Shown: piece by piece, positions 1 to 8,953 of the stretch
How positions within the stretch are numbered: the first letter of the stretch is position 1
Layout of the letters: each line of letters opens with the position of its first letter
Assembly (NCBI RefSeq): GCF_004000905.1
Contig: NZ_BIMD01000014.1
Coordinates: forward strand, 1 to 64,000
Direction: 5' to 3'
DNA: 64,000 nucleotides
From: Paenibacillus humicus NBRC 102415
GTDB taxonomy: Bacteria; Bacillota; Bacilli; Paenibacillales; Paenibacillaceae
Position numbers and translations under genes: made by a program
Notes under the pieces: model-generated
Told to the model about the DNA's origin: nothing
The model's database searches: none
Seen by the model: the letters and a program-made list of their open reading frames with translations, nothing else

Positions 1-94
1 GTGTGTTTGAACGTCTTCGTATTTCCACATTAGTCTATGGAGGGATACCTATAACGAGCACGGCACAGGCCTAGAGTAACAGATTTACGTACCG

Positions 95-262
95 TACTGA
101 TACAACCGAATTTGCCATAGTGCCCATTTCGAGCATCGAAATATCAATGTTGACGACATCCGGCCGAATATTCTTGTAACAGTTGGACGGCTTCTTCCCC
201 ATTCTCTGCTTCTTTAAATTTATATCCCTTAAATAAAGTTCCTACATGAGTGAGTACAGAAT
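95..262 (-). pseudogene. Relic of a response-regulator receiver domain
   Basis: On the minus strand one frame reads KFKEAENGEEAVQLLQEY and, after a frame change near 161-172, another reads RPDVVNIDISMLEM. Together these resemble the alpha1-beta2 to beta3 part of a receiver domain, with the VVNID string around the phosphoacceptor aspartate. No intact start or continuous frame exists, so this is a decayed fragment. It may be the remains of a regulator disrupted when cargo was rearranged. The match is by eye and short. Confidence 0.4.
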
Positions 263-326
263 TTTTTCTACTGCGTCAGTTTAACCAAGATTGCTACTTT
301 AAGCAATTGAAAAGATAGAACACCGA

Positions 327-359
327 AACAGCCTATCCCCAGAGTGGGATAGGCTGTTT
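327..359. terminator. Hairpin terminator beyond the copper-storage gene
   Basis: ACAGCCTATCCC (329-340) pairs with GGGATAGGCTGT (346-357) around a short loop. T-rich sequence follows on the plus strand and a shorter T stretch on the minus strand. It lies just after the stop of the leftward cargo genes and probably ends that transcript. Confidence 0.7.
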
Positions 360-369
360 TCGCCTTGTT

Positions 370-699
370 TCAGCTCGCCATAGCTCGGCAAGCTTTTGCA
401 CATGAGAAACAAGCATCGGCACAGCGCTGACAGTGTTCATGCTCGTGCTTTTTGCACTCATTCCCGCATGCTTCGCAAACATCGGCGCAAATTCGGCAAA
501 GCTCCTTCGCATAGGAACTGTTATGGGACATCGCTTGCGCAGCAAAGGCACAAATGTCGGCGCACTCCCGATCCAACCGGATGCATTCTTTCATCCCCGC
601 AAGGTGATCTTCATTCAAGCAGGCGTCATAACAGTGATTGCATGCCAGCATACATTTTATGCATTCATCAATGCAATGTTGAAATTGCTCATGTGACAT
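370..699 (-). CDS. Cysteine-rich four-helix copper-storage protein (Csp3/YhjQ-like)
   Basis: A 109-residue protein with many CxxC/CxxxC pairs (CIDECIKCMLACNHCYDAC, CRICADVCEACGNEC, CQRCADACFSCAKAC) along predicted helices. This is the pattern of the DUF326 family, whose Csp members bind many Cu(I) ions inside a four-helix bundle. There is no signal peptide, so it should be cytosolic like Csp3. The start at 699 follows GGGAGG at good spacing; an upstream TTG in the same frame overlaps that site and is less likely. It is the last gene of the leftward cargo block, next to other metal and envelope genes, which supports a role as a copper sink. Identity is fairly secure; the metal is inferred from the family. 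Confidence 0.88.
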   Translation of the reverse strand: MSHEQFQHCIDECIKCMLACNHCYDACLNEDHLAGMKECIRLDRECADICAFAAQAMSHNSSYAKELCRICADVCEACGNECKKHEHEHCQRCADACFSCAKACRAMAS

Positions 700-764
700 G
701 GTTTTACCTCCCAATTTGAAATTTGTACCTTTTATGTTTTACCCAAACGAGCTGATTCGATACA

Positions 765-890
765 CTACAAACGAGTTTTTCTTAAAGCAAGCCTTACCGC
801 TATATAAACGGCGACACCTATGATCGCGGCCATGAACAATGCACAAAACAGCATCATGACCCATGACCATCCGTACATCATCCCCATCAT
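765..890 (-). CDS. Small membrane protein, 41 residues
   Basis: An open frame beginning MMGMMYGWSWVMMLFCALF, followed by a hydrophobic stretch (AAIIGVAVYIAV) and a basic tail ending RKTRL. It has one or two transmembrane passes and is very Met-rich near the N-terminus. A weak AGCAGGTG ribosome binding site precedes the start. It lies between the copper-storage gene and the cell-wall-binding lipoprotein gene, all leftward. Short Met/Trp-rich membrane proteins often sit in metal-resistance loci, but no function can be assigned. Confidence 0.6.
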   Translation of the reverse strand: MMGMMYGWSWVMMLFCALFMAAIIGVAVYIAVRLALRKTRL

Positions 891-936
891 AATCAGACAC
901 CTGCTTTCTTTTGGGAATTTGTGTTCGACCTCATCA

Positions 937-2238
937 TCAATGCTTCATGCCCGGCATTTCGCCGCCTCCGGTTGTGCCCTCACTTGGTTTAGGGGACGGT
1001 TCTGTCTTTGTATTTCCACCGCCATGCCCACCGTGACCTTCTCCCGTCTCCGATACGATCTCCAGCATGGAATCGATCTCCCCTTGCGCCACGGCGGTCA
1101 ACGAATCCTCGCTCCCTGTTAACCAAGCATGATTGTATGGCCCTTCCGTTGGTTCTTTTTTATATTTCGGTTGAACAGACATGACATAGGCCATCACCGT
1201 ATCCGGTAGCTTATCCTTGTCCGTCCAGAGAAGCGGTGCATGTTTGCCTAAATGCGAGAATGGAGCCGCCGCGAGTGCCAATGCTGCGGAATCTTTATTG
1301 ACGAATGAAAAGTTATGACCCGGCGTTGTAATCCCCCAACCAAAACCGGTTGTGGAATCTTTATACTTGGCGAAGGCAACGGCATTCGCATAGGGATCGT
1401 TTCCCGCAATACGAACCACTTTCCCGTACTGACCCAATTGTTCTTGGACTTTGGCCGAAATAATCGATTCTGGCCCGAGCAAATAAATATTGGCTTTTCC
1501 GCCCCGTGTCTTTAAAGCATCCAAGGTTTCTTGCGGGACCTCATCCTTTTTAACATAAAGTAGCGGCTCAGGCATATGAGAAATCCAATTCACTGCTGGC
1601 ATCGTATATTCTTCGCTGTCCATAGAACCAATGATGACCGAAGGCGGATTTTCCATCGCGACAGCGGTATAATAAGCATCTACGGCTCTGGCTACGGCTG
1701 CCGGGTTGCCCCCTGCAATTTTGTCCGTCTTGTAGCCAAGCGCTTTTATTTGTTCCTCTACCTTGGGATCAAGATCCCCGACCAATATAACCTGGGTTCC
1801 TTTATTCATGTCCGTCCCCATTGGTTTTAGCCTTTTCAATTCGTTAAGCGTTACATCTGGTACGCTGTCTTTATTCACAAACAGAACGGGACCGTTATTC
1901 GGGTGATGAATCAAATCTGCACTAACGAGGGTCGTTTGCCAATCTTTCGGGTTCGCCAGAACGACGCCTCCGGGACGGTTCGCATCACTGGTTGCCATCC
2001 ACAACGTTTTCGAAACAAGCACAGCAGCTTCCGCCGGGTCACTTGCGTTGATGCGCGTCGTGTTTTTTGAGGCAATCCACGGCATCGATACCGCACTGGC
2101 CGGGCTTTGTGCCGAACCGGTTTGCGTGCCCATGTTGTTCATATCGTGTGGAGTGGAAGAATTCGATTTGTTAAAACATCCGGTCAGAGCCAGTGCTGTA
2201 ACCGCCGAAATAATACCGACTTTCAAGCCTTTTTTCAT
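937..2238 (-). CDS. Lipoprotein with cell-wall-binding repeat 2-like domains
   Basis: 433 residues starting MKKGLKVGIISAVTAL with lipobox LTGC, so a lipoprotein anchored outside the membrane. The start at 2238 is preceded by AGGAGG; the frame extends further upstream but that part overlaps the neighbouring gene. The body contains repeated units resembling the CW_binding_2 family: segments such as VILVGDLDPKVEEQIKALGY and IYLLGPESIISAKVQEQLGQ, each followed by an RIAGNDPYANA-like string. The C-terminal tail is rich in Gly/His/Pro (GHGGHGGG) and ends EMPGMKH, which could bind metal. It sits 13 bp after the beta-propeller lipoprotein gene and is probably co-transcribed. Role unknown; surface metal binding is an inference from context and the tail. 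Confidence 0.75.
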   Translation of the reverse strand: MKKGLKVGIISAVTALALTGCFNKSNSSTPHDMNNMGTQTGSAQSPASAVSMPWIASKNTTRINASDPAEAAVLVSKTLWMATSDANRPGGVVLANPKDWQTTLVSADLIHHPNNGPVLFVNKDSVPDVTLNELKRLKPMGTDMNKGTQVILVGDLDPKVEEQIKALGYKTDKIAGGNPAAVARAVDAYYTAVAMENPPSVIIGSMDSEEYTMPAVNWISHMPEPLLYVKKDEVPQETLDALKTRGGKANIYLLGPESIISAKVQEQLGQYGKVVRIAGNDPYANAVAFAKYKDSTTGFGWGITTPGHNFSFVNKDSAALALAAAPFSHLGKHAPLLWTDKDKLPDTVMAYVMSVQPKYKKEPTEGPYNHAWLTGSEDSLTAVAQGEIDSMLEIVSETGEGHGGHGGGNTKTEPSPKPSEGTTGGGEMPGMKH

Positions 2239-2251
2239 GCTTAAAAACCTC

Positions 2252-3166
2252 CTATTTTCGATTGATAGTTTTGCCTTTATCTGCAATCTGTATCCATGTA
2301 GCGCCACGATCGGTAGAGAGATAAATATCTTTTGGTTCGGTTGCGATGGCCAGCTCTTTCGGATTCGCCGGATTCTGGACAACATAGGCGATCGCATCCT
2401 TGCTTGGCGTCTGGATCGCCAACGATTGTTTACTCTCTATATTGATGTCAAGCAGTGAAGCATTAGGACCGGAGGTAGCTATCATTACGTTACCGGAATC
2501 CGTGAAGGTCAGGGCCGAAACCGGTTTTTTCGGAACCATTGGGGTAAACCTCTGACCGTAATCCCTCGATAGATAGGCGCCTGTTGTCGTGCCGACAGCA
2601 ACGATCGATGCATCAGAAGGGTGAGCTGCGATTACCGTCATCTGCCCTTGGAGACCGGTTGCAGGACTGTTTGTCCAGGTTTTCCCTTCATCCTTGCTAT
2701 AAAACAGCCCTGACTGTTTCATTTTGGAGTTAGGTTCCGGGTTCACCACGTATAGCGAATGCGAACGATACCCGGCTGTCATACCGTGTAGATCGACTTC
2801 CCCCTCAAGAGCAAGAACCGAGATGGTTTTCCCATCATTCGTGCTTTTCACTAGGCCTAAGGGATTTTTAAACTTCGAACCCGGTGCTGGATGGCCGCTG
2901 CTGTAAAATCCGTCATCGACCGTGGTGAACCCCATATAATCGTGCTTCTCTCCAGAACCTTCATTCCATGATCCGTCTGTATATATCTGTAGTCCGTTGT
3001 GAACGGGAATGAAAAGCCGTTTTCCGTCTGCGGAGTAACCAAGGCCATGTAGGTGCATAAAAGTGGTACTCGCATTGGAATTCGGCCCTTGCTCTGTGTT
3101 TTTCGAGCATGCCGTGGTCCCGATCAATAGTACTGCCGCTAGTACAAGCATCGTCATCTTTTTCAA
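2252..3166 (-). CDS. Lipoprotein with BNR/sortilin-like beta-propeller repeats
   Basis: 304 residues with signal peptide MKKMTMLVLAAVLLIG and lipobox TTAC. The body shows several propeller blades with Asp-box-like strings (STNDGKT, SKDEGKTW, SRDYGQRF, STDRGATW), typical of BNR repeats. It resembles a Bacillus family often annotated as F510_1955-type glycosylhydrolase, although no hydrolase active site can be pointed out. The start used is TTG at 3166; an ATG three codons in is an alternative. It lies between the two-component system and the CW-binding lipoprotein. The HLHGLGYSADG string near the mature N-terminus could bind metal, but that is speculative. Confidence 0.72.
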   Translation of the reverse strand: MKKMTMLVLAAVLLIGTTACSKNTEQGPNSNASTTFMHLHGLGYSADGKRLFIPVHNGLQIYTDGSWNEGSGEKHDYMGFTTVDDGFYSSGHPAPGSKFKNPLGLVKSTNDGKTISVLALEGEVDLHGMTAGYRSHSLYVVNPEPNSKMKQSGLFYSKDEGKTWTNSPATGLQGQMTVIAAHPSDASIVAVGTTTGAYLSRDYGQRFTPMVPKKPVSALTFTDSGNVMIATSGPNASLLDINIESKQSLAIQTPSKDAIAYVVQNPANPKELAIATEPKDIYLSTDRGATWIQIADKGKTINRK

Positions 3167-3291
3167 AAAAATTACCCCATCTCTAAAAGAGACCTGAATT
3201 CAGTGTCCCCCATGTATTTCCAAACCATTCGATAAAAAATCAAGTCATAAACAGTGTAATCGATACTTTTGAAGATTCGATGTAGAACGCT

Positions 3292-4362
3292 CTACTGTCT
3301 CTTGGGAAGCCGAATTGTAAAGGCGGCACCTTCCCGGTTCTCGGCCGAAATTTCCCCGCCGTGGGCTGCAACCAACTCCTTGACGATGGTTAACCCCAGC
3401 CCGCTGCCTCCGGTCTTCCGATTGCGAGACTTATCACCCCGGTAAAATCGCTCGAACACATAGGGCAAGTCCTCCTGTGGGATTCCCGTTCCCGTGTCTT
3501 GAACTTGGATCCAAACATGCCCGCTGTCTTCATTCCCCTCAATTCGCACTTCACCGTGTTCTGGAGTAAATTTCAGAGCATTGCTAAGCAGATTCACAAG
3601 TACCTGGATCATGCGATCATGATCGACAAAAACCTGAATATGAGGACTTACGGAACACTGTAGATGAACGTTTTTTTCACGATAGGCCGCAGCAACCAGT
3701 TCTACGCCTCTCTCGATGATGGCCGCCAATGATTCTTCTTTTCGCACCAACTGAAAACCAGGGGACTCCACATGCGTCAGGTCTTCCAATTCGGCCACAA
3801 GCTGCGTTAATCGTTCGATTTCTTCGTAGCAGGAATGGATACGCTCCGGCGTAGGCTCCCAAATCCCGTCTTCCAAGGCGCGCATATGGCTTTTGAGCGT
3901 AGCCAAAGGGGTTCGCAATTCATGCGCGATGTCTTCGGTCATCGTGACGCGCAGTTGCTCATGCTGCTGCAACTGTTCCGCCAGTGTATTTAGCGATGCG
4001 CCCAAGTCTGCAAGCTCATCTTTCCCTTGAATGTCCACTCTCGCACTCCATTCCCCGTCCGTCATGCGTTCCGCGACTCGCGTCATATGAATGAGAGGAG
4101 CCGAAATTCGTTTGGCCACATAAAAACCGAGAAATACGGCAAGTACAATCGCAACGAAACACGTCCAGATGATCGTTTGCATCATCGCTTGTTCTAAATG
4201 ATAATTCAGTTCAGGTAATTCGTGCGTCATGCCGGCTTGCGCTTGATACAAGGAGAAATGATAATGGGTCGTCAAAATAACGCTAATGGTTGAAATCAGA
4301 ACAATGCCAGCAGCAATCCCGATAATAATTAGAGCCAAACGGGTATGCAGACGCTTATTCAT
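3292..4362 (-). CDS. Sensor histidine kinase
   Basis: 356 residues. An N-terminal membrane helix, an extracytoplasmic segment and a second helix (about 65-85) lead into a HAMP linker. The HisKA box EDIAHELRTPLATLKSHM carries the phosphoacceptor His near 150. The HATPase part shows the N box VNLLSNALKF, G1 DTGTGIP, F box FERFYRGDKS and G2 GGSGLGLTIV. Its start overlaps the stop of the response-regulator gene by four bases, so the two are translationally coupled. The extracytoplasmic loop is about 35 residues (VILTTHYHFSLYQAQAG, then MTHELPELNYHLEQA) and includes several His and Met residues. Sensing of copper or silver is suggested by the cargo but not shown. Confidence 0.93.
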   Translation of the reverse strand: MNKRLHTRLALIIIGIAAGIVLISTISVILTTHYHFSLYQAQAGMTHELPELNYHLEQAMMQTIIWTCFVAIVLAVFLGFYVAKRISAPLIHMTRVAERMTDGEWSARVDIQGKDELADLGASLNTLAEQLQQHEQLRVTMTEDIAHELRTPLATLKSHMRALEDGIWEPTPERIHSCYEEIERLTQLVAELEDLTHVESPGFQLVRKEESLAAIIERGVELVAAAYREKNVHLQCSVSPHIQVFVDHDRMIQVLVNLLSNALKFTPEHGEVRIEGNEDSGHVWIQVQDTGTGIPQEDLPYVFERFYRGDKSRNRKTGGSGLGLTIVKELVAAHGGEISAENREGAAFTIRLPKRQ

Positions 4363-5051
4363 GTTGTTCCTCCTGCAAACCGATAGCCAGTTCCATACAC
4401 CGTCACAATATATTTTGGGGACTTGGGGTCGCCCTCTATTTTTTGCCGGATATTTTTTACATGTTGATCGATCGTTCGGCTATCACCGTCAAAATCATAG
4501 CCAAGCACGCGTTCCACAAGCTCGTCTCGTGAAAAGTGACGTTGAGGATGCTTGGCCAGGACAAGCAGCAGCTTATATTCATTCGGGGTCAGGTTCACCG
4601 GTTGGCCGTCACGAAATACTTGCTGCTTTAACGAATCAATGATAAGTTCCCCTTGATTAAAGGCCAGTCGATCCGCAAGCAAATGATACTCGTCCGTACG
4701 CCGCAGGATCGCCCGAACCCGAGCTACGACTTCACGTGGGTCAAAGGGCTTGATCAAGTAATCGTCGGCCCCCATGGATAACCCCTTAATCCGATTGTTC
4801 TCGGAAACCTTGGCGGTAAGCATCAAAATCGGAACAGAATGGATTTGACGAATCGTTTGGCAAACCTGCTCGCCCTCCATATCCGGAAGCATAAGGTCCA
4901 GGATGACGAAGTCAATCGATTCGTTTTGCACGCGCCGAATGGCCTCTCTGCCTGTTTCGGCTTCAACGGTCTGAAAACCGTCTTTTTTCAAGTAGGATAC
5001 AACCACATCCCGAATTTTCGATTCATCATCGACGACCAATACGGTTTTCAT
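4359..5051 (-). CDS. OmpR/PhoB-family response regulator
   Basis: 230 residues starting MKTVLVVDDESKIRDVV, with the start at 5051 preceded by GGAGG. The receiver domain has the acidic pair (VDDE), the phosphoacceptor in FVILDLMLPDMEG (about residue 54), Thr in LMLTAK and Lys in DDYLIKPF. The C-terminal winged helix shows LTPNEYKLLLVLAKHP and SRTIDQHVKNIRQKI. The partner kinase follows with a four-base overlap. It probably controls the surrounding metal and envelope genes; no repeated operator was identified. Confidence 0.94.
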   Translation of the reverse strand: MKTVLVVDDESKIRDVVVSYLKKDGFQTVEAETGREAIRRVQNESIDFVILDLMLPDMEGEQVCQTIRQIHSVPILMLTAKVSENNRIKGLSMGADDYLIKPFDPREVVARVRAILRRTDEYHLLADRLAFNQGELIIDSLKQQVFRDGQPVNLTPNEYKLLLVLAKHPQRHFSRDELVERVLGYDFDGDSRTIDQHVKNIRQKIEGDPKSPKYIVTVYGTGYRFAGGTT

Positions 5052-5160
5052 AATCAACCTCCAAAAACAAATCATATATTCCAGTCACACCAAACAAATA
5101 TGTGGATACAAAAGAAAATGGAGATGCCCCTTATCCATTTTCCCCTTCCTGTTTGATTGT

Positions 5161-5808
5161 TCATTCCGCATCCGAATCCTGTCGTTGGGAAAATCTCGTC
5201 ATGTGATACCAGCGATAGCAAGCATAGATGACTATCAGAAAAAGGGCGTACATACACAGCGTCCATGCAACATGGGACAAACTAAAAAACAACTGGCCTC
5301 CCATGACTGAAAACATAACCATCACTGGGATTTTCCCGATCAAGGTAGCAAGGAAGAAACTGCCGAAGCTCATCTGGCTGATCGCCGCGGCTGCATTGAT
5401 GGCCGGTGCCGGGACGAACGGAAGCAGCCGGGCCGTTAAAACAGCCAGGAACGCATTTCGCTCTAAAACCAGCATAAATCGGTCCATTCGTTCAAACTTC
5501 ATGACGAAATGCCTGCCCCATTCTTGAAACAAGACCCGAACGGCTAGGAACTGAAGAGCACCGGCTACCGTTGAGCTGGCCACATTGATTAATGTGCCCC
5601 AGATTGGCCCATATTGAGCGCCCATGATCCCGGCAACAATTCCGAAAGGGACGATTGGGGCCGCGGCCAAAAGGATCGCTATCCCGATCATCCAGGGGAG
5701 GCGTTCTGTATCTCCGTTTGTCAACCACGAAAGGATCAATTCTTTGTATGCAATGATTAATACAATTCCTGTTCCGTATAGAAGTAGGACAGCCCCTTTT
5801 TTGATCAT
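5161..5808 (-). CDS. TVP38/TMEM64 (DedA-superfamily) membrane protein
   Basis: 215 residues with about six hydrophobic segments. The signature region GIVAGIMGAQYGPIWGTLIN followed by ASSTVAGALQFLAVR, and later LLPFVPAPAINAAAAIS, match the SNARE-associated (VTT) domain. Members are half-transporters implicated in lipid or ion movement; one mercury-linked branch (MerA-associated) is known in other bacteria. The start at 5808 has GGAGAG upstream; the frame runs further 5' into the lgt gene, which is not needed. It lies between lgt and the response regulator in the same leftward block. Confidence 0.85.
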   Translation of the reverse strand: MIKKGAVLLLYGTGIVLIIAYKELILSWLTNGDTERLPWMIGIAILLAAAPIVPFGIVAGIMGAQYGPIWGTLINVASSTVAGALQFLAVRVLFQEWGRHFVMKFERMDRFMLVLERNAFLAVLTARLLPFVPAPAINAAAAISQMSFGSFFLATLIGKIPVMVMFSVMGGQLFFSLSHVAWTLCMYALFLIVIYACYRWYHMTRFSQRQDSDAE

Positions 5809-5881
5809 AACGACTCTCCGAATAAGGGCAGAGGAGACCCCGTCTCCTCCGCTAAATGTTCTTGCCTGACAAGAAAGTTGG

Positions 5882-6661
5882 TCATGAAATGGTTTTAGGT
5901 TTCCTTGAAGAAAGATCGTTCCACAGGATAAACACAATTGAAATGAGGATAACAATGATGCTTGTCCATTGCGCAGCACTCAGATGAAATAAATATCTAG
6001 GCGTATCCCTCCTAAGCGTTTCCAGAAATAAACGTCCCAACGAGTACAGGATGTTATAGGACAGGAATATAAAGCCACGAGGCCACGACCGATTTTTCAA
6101 AATTAACAAAATCCCGAAGACAACAAAATCCCACTGACCTTCCCACACCTCCGCAGGCCATAATGCCTGGGAACCATAAGTTTCATACGCAATCGTTCCT
6201 GGCGGATAGACAAGCCCAAAATTCGAACCTGTCGGGGAGCCAAAGGCATCTCCATTTAAAAGACAAGCGATTCTCCCTACTCCCTGGCCAAAAATAATAG
6301 CCGGTGCCACGATATCTGCAAATTCCCAGAAATTAATCTTTTTACGCCAGCAATAAATAAGACCGGCTGCAAATCCTCCTATGAGCCCTCCTTGGATCGA
6401 TAAGCCGCCTTTCCAAATCGCAAACGATTCGAGAAGATGCCGCGAATAGTACGCTCCCTCAAAAAAAACAACTTCCCATAAGCGTGCTCCTACAATAGCC
6501 CCCAAAATCACATAAAAAACGACATCCCAAAGATGCTTACGATATTCCGATCCTCTGGCAAGATACAGGGCGACTCCAAGTGAAAGAAGGATGGCGATTG
6601 CAATGATGGTGCCGTATGCCCTTACAGGATAATCTCCAATCATAAATAAAATGACTTTCAT
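5882..6661 (-). CDS. lgt: Prolipoprotein diacylglyceryl transferase, element-borne copy
   Basis: 259 residues, membrane enzyme that moves diacylglyceryl from phosphatidylglycerol to the lipobox Cys of prolipoproteins. Family motifs are present: the Arg-containing GARLWEVVFF, the IWKGGLSIQGGLIGGFAAG stretch, and the signature GRIACLLNGDAFGSPTGSNF with the Gly-Arg pair and the Asn. The start ATG at 6661 follows GGGGGTG; the upstream in-frame extension lacks a binding site and membrane-protein character. It is probably a second copy beside the host's own lgt. Its block also encodes two lipoproteins, and the multicopper oxidase diverging from it is a third. Confidence 0.93.
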   Translation of the reverse strand: MKVILFMIGDYPVRAYGTIIAIAILLSLGVALYLARGSEYRKHLWDVVFYVILGAIVGARLWEVVFFEGAYYSRHLLESFAIWKGGLSIQGGLIGGFAAGLIYCWRKKINFWEFADIVAPAIIFGQGVGRIACLLNGDAFGSPTGSNFGLVYPPGTIAYETYGSQALWPAEVWEGQWDFVVFGILLILKNRSWPRGFIFLSYNILYSLGRLFLETLRRDTPRYLFHLSAAQWTSIIVILISIVFILWNDLSSRKPKTIS

Positions 6662-7275
6662 ATTATAAGGCACCCCCGTGAAATTCTTTTGTTTTAAGTA
6701 TAACCCACGTTTATGAAGAACCTGTGTAAATAAAAAAAATTGGAGTTGGCCGCATATAAAAAACCAGCTCCCCTTTGTTGAAAGGAACCCGGTTGTCATC
6801 CATAAAGAATTATTTATTTCATCACCCTGCAGGCTTCCGCTACCTCGCTGGTGTTGCAGTAAATTAATAATCAATGTTCGGAATTTAGAAAGATAACATT
6901 TTCCCAGCGCGTAAAGGAGTAATCAGTCTTACAACCATTGCGTTCGGATTTTTAAAGGTCGGCGAAGCCATTTAAAGTTGCGAAGGGGCAAATCCTGTTC
7001 AAGGCCGCCCGGATGATCGGTCTATCGGACCGGCGGAGACGTCTCCTTGTAAATCCATGGATTCAAAGGACCACATGGAATGAAGAGCAAGTCCGGAATG
7101 GCTTGGCCTTCTCAATATGTTGTTTCTCTTAATATACGGTCGATCTCTTTCGACCATACATACCCCATGTTTTCGTTCTGTCTCTGCGAACTCCTTCCTT
7201 CTTCAAAAGTTCTACACAGGCTTCGGCTATGATTGATTTATGGGAAGATCAGTTACAGAAAGGAATGAATAAGCT
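6662..7275. other. Divergent intergenic region between lgt and the multicopper oxidase
   Basis: About 610 bp with no convincing gene. It should hold the promoters for both directions, but no clear -35/-10 pair or copper-box palindrome could be picked out. A stretch near 6915-6976 reads as a short open segment (GVISLTTIAFGFLKVGEAI) ending in a stop; it may be a coding relic or chance. Confidence 0.5.
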
Positions 7276-8949
7276 ATGAAGCTAGGTTGGAGGCTCAAAA
7301 GTATAATGGCAGTCGGAGCTTTATCTGTTATATTGGCCGGTTGTTCAGGTTCGATTGGTGGAATGAGCGGAATGGATCATTCGAAAATGAATATGGAAGG
7401 AACCAAGGAAACTCCGGAATCAACAAATACTCAATCAGAAAAGTCCGTTGTATTAACGGGAAAAGAATTTAATTTGATTGCCGCCCAGAGCAATCAGGAA
7501 ATAGCCCCCGGAAAAGCGTTGCCGGTTTGGACGTTCAACAATTCCGTTCCTGGACCGCAAATTCGGGTTAAACAAGGAGATACGATAAAGGTCAATCTTA
7601 AAAATCAGTTGCCCGAGCCAGTCACCATTCACTGGCACGGCGTTCCTGTACCGAACGCCATGGATGGCATTCCAGGCGTAACGCAAAACGCCGTTCAACC
7701 AGGCCAGTCGTTTACGTACGAGTTTAAAGCAGATGTCCCTGGCACCTACTGGTACCACTCGCATCAGGATAGTGTAAATCAGTTGGATCGCGGATTATAT
7801 GGGGCATTCATCGTTGAACCGAAAGAAGGTACCGACTTTGATCGTGATTATACACTTGTCCTCGATGAATGGATGAGCTCCGGGGAAATGTCCGGCATGA
7901 ATATGTCCGGAGGCAACATGTCGGAAATGGATCATAGCAAAATGAATATGGGCAGTTCGGATGGCAAAGACAATAAATCTAGCATGAACATGTCGGGCAT
8001 GGATTACAGTACGATGAATATGGGGAACGAAAACAAAGCTTCGACCAAGACCGACAATAGTTCCATGAATATGGGACACGATATGAGCATGTACGATCTG
8101 TATACCATAAATGGAAAATCCGGTTCGCTGGTAGATCAGCTTCCTGTTAAGGAAGGAGATAAAGTTCGAATCCGTTTGATCAATGCGGGCTATCTGTCTC
8201 ATCAAATTCATTTGCACGGACATGAATTCAAAGTTATTGCTACCGACGGACAACCTATAAACAATCCAGGTATCCTGAAAGATAATGTCGTAAGTATTGC
8301 TCCAGGAGAGCGTTACGATATTGAATTTGTCGCCAGTAATCCCGGCCAATGGTTGATCGAGGACCACGGCGACAAAGCTGCTGTTAAAGGGATGAAAGCC
8401 ACGATTGCTTATGAAGGAGCTCCCGCCGGTTCCGACAAAGCGAATGAAGTAGAGAAGCTGACAGTTGTCGATATGAGCCGTTACGGCCAAGCAGGCAAAG
8501 CCAACTTTACGTTAGATCAGAAGTACACGTTGGAATACACGATGAATTTGAATACCGAAATGAAAAACGGCGAAATGGTCTACACCATAAATGGAAAAAC
8601 GTTTCCGGAAACCGAACCGATAAACGTAAAAAAAGGAGATACGGTCAAGGTTCGCCTTGTCAATAACTCGAAAACTGACGACCATCCGATGCACCTGCAC
8701 GGTCACTTCTTTCAAGTGCTAAGCAAGAACGGGAAACCGCTTGAAGGATCTCCAATCATAAAGGATACGTTGAATTTGAAGCCGGGCGAAGAATACGTTG
8801 TCGCATTCGAAGCAGATAATGAAGGCAACTGGATGTTCCACTGTCATGATCTGCATCATGCTTCTGCAGGCATGGTAACGGAGCTGAAGTATACAGACTA
8901 TAAGACAAATTTTGTTGCAGACCCGAATGCAGGGAATAAACCGGAATAA
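7276..8949 (+). CDS. Multicopper oxidase lipoprotein with Met-rich insert
   Basis: 557 residues. Signal peptide with lipobox LAGC (about residue 23), so membrane-anchored and external. The four copper-ligand clusters are visible: HWHG (about 119), HSH in YWYHSHQD (about 160), HPMHLHGH (about 470) and HCHDLHHASAGM (about 521), the last giving the type 1 Cys-His-Met set. An additional HLHGHEF lies near 313. Residues about 200-275 form a Met/His-rich insert with repeated MNM and MDHSKMNM motifs, and the mature N-terminus has the same motif. Such stretches bind Cu(I) in CopA/CueO-like oxidases. It probably oxidises Cu(I) to less toxic Cu(II). The start has a GAAAGGA site. It diverges from the lgt block. 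Confidence 0.93.
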   Translation: MKLGWRLKSIMAVGALSVILAGCSGSIGGMSGMDHSKMNMEGTKETPESTNTQSEKSVVLTGKEFNLIAAQSNQEIAPGKALPVWTFNNSVPGPQIRVKQGDTIKVNLKNQLPEPVTIHWHGVPVPNAMDGIPGVTQNAVQPGQSFTYEFKADVPGTYWYHSHQDSVNQLDRGLYGAFIVEPKEGTDFDRDYTLVLDEWMSSGEMSGMNMSGGNMSEMDHSKMNMGSSDGKDNKSSMNMSGMDYSTMNMGNENKASTKTDNSSMNMGHDMSMYDLYTINGKSGSLVDQLPVKEGDKVRIRLINAGYLSHQIHLHGHEFKVIATDGQPINNPGILKDNVVSIAPGERYDIEFVASNPGQWLIEDHGDKAAVKGMKATIAYEGAPAGSDKANEVEKLTVVDMSRYGQAGKANFTLDQKYTLEYTMNLNTEMKNGEMVYTINGKTFPETEPINVKKGDTVKVRLVNNSKTDDHPMHLHGHFFQVLSKNGKPLEGSPIIKDTLNLKPGEEYVVAFEADNEGNWMFHCHDLHHASAGMVTELKYTDYKTNFVADPNAGNKPE

Positions 8950-8953
8950 TAGC

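Noticed and set aside
1-370. Left attachment site of the ICE
   Set aside because: No copy of the tRNA-Leu 3' end was found here; the left end must lie outside the window.
7795-8490. Minus-strand frame opposite the multicopper oxidase, rich in His and Ile
   Set aside because: His/Ile-rich pattern is the reverse complement of the Met/Asn repeats; no start signal.
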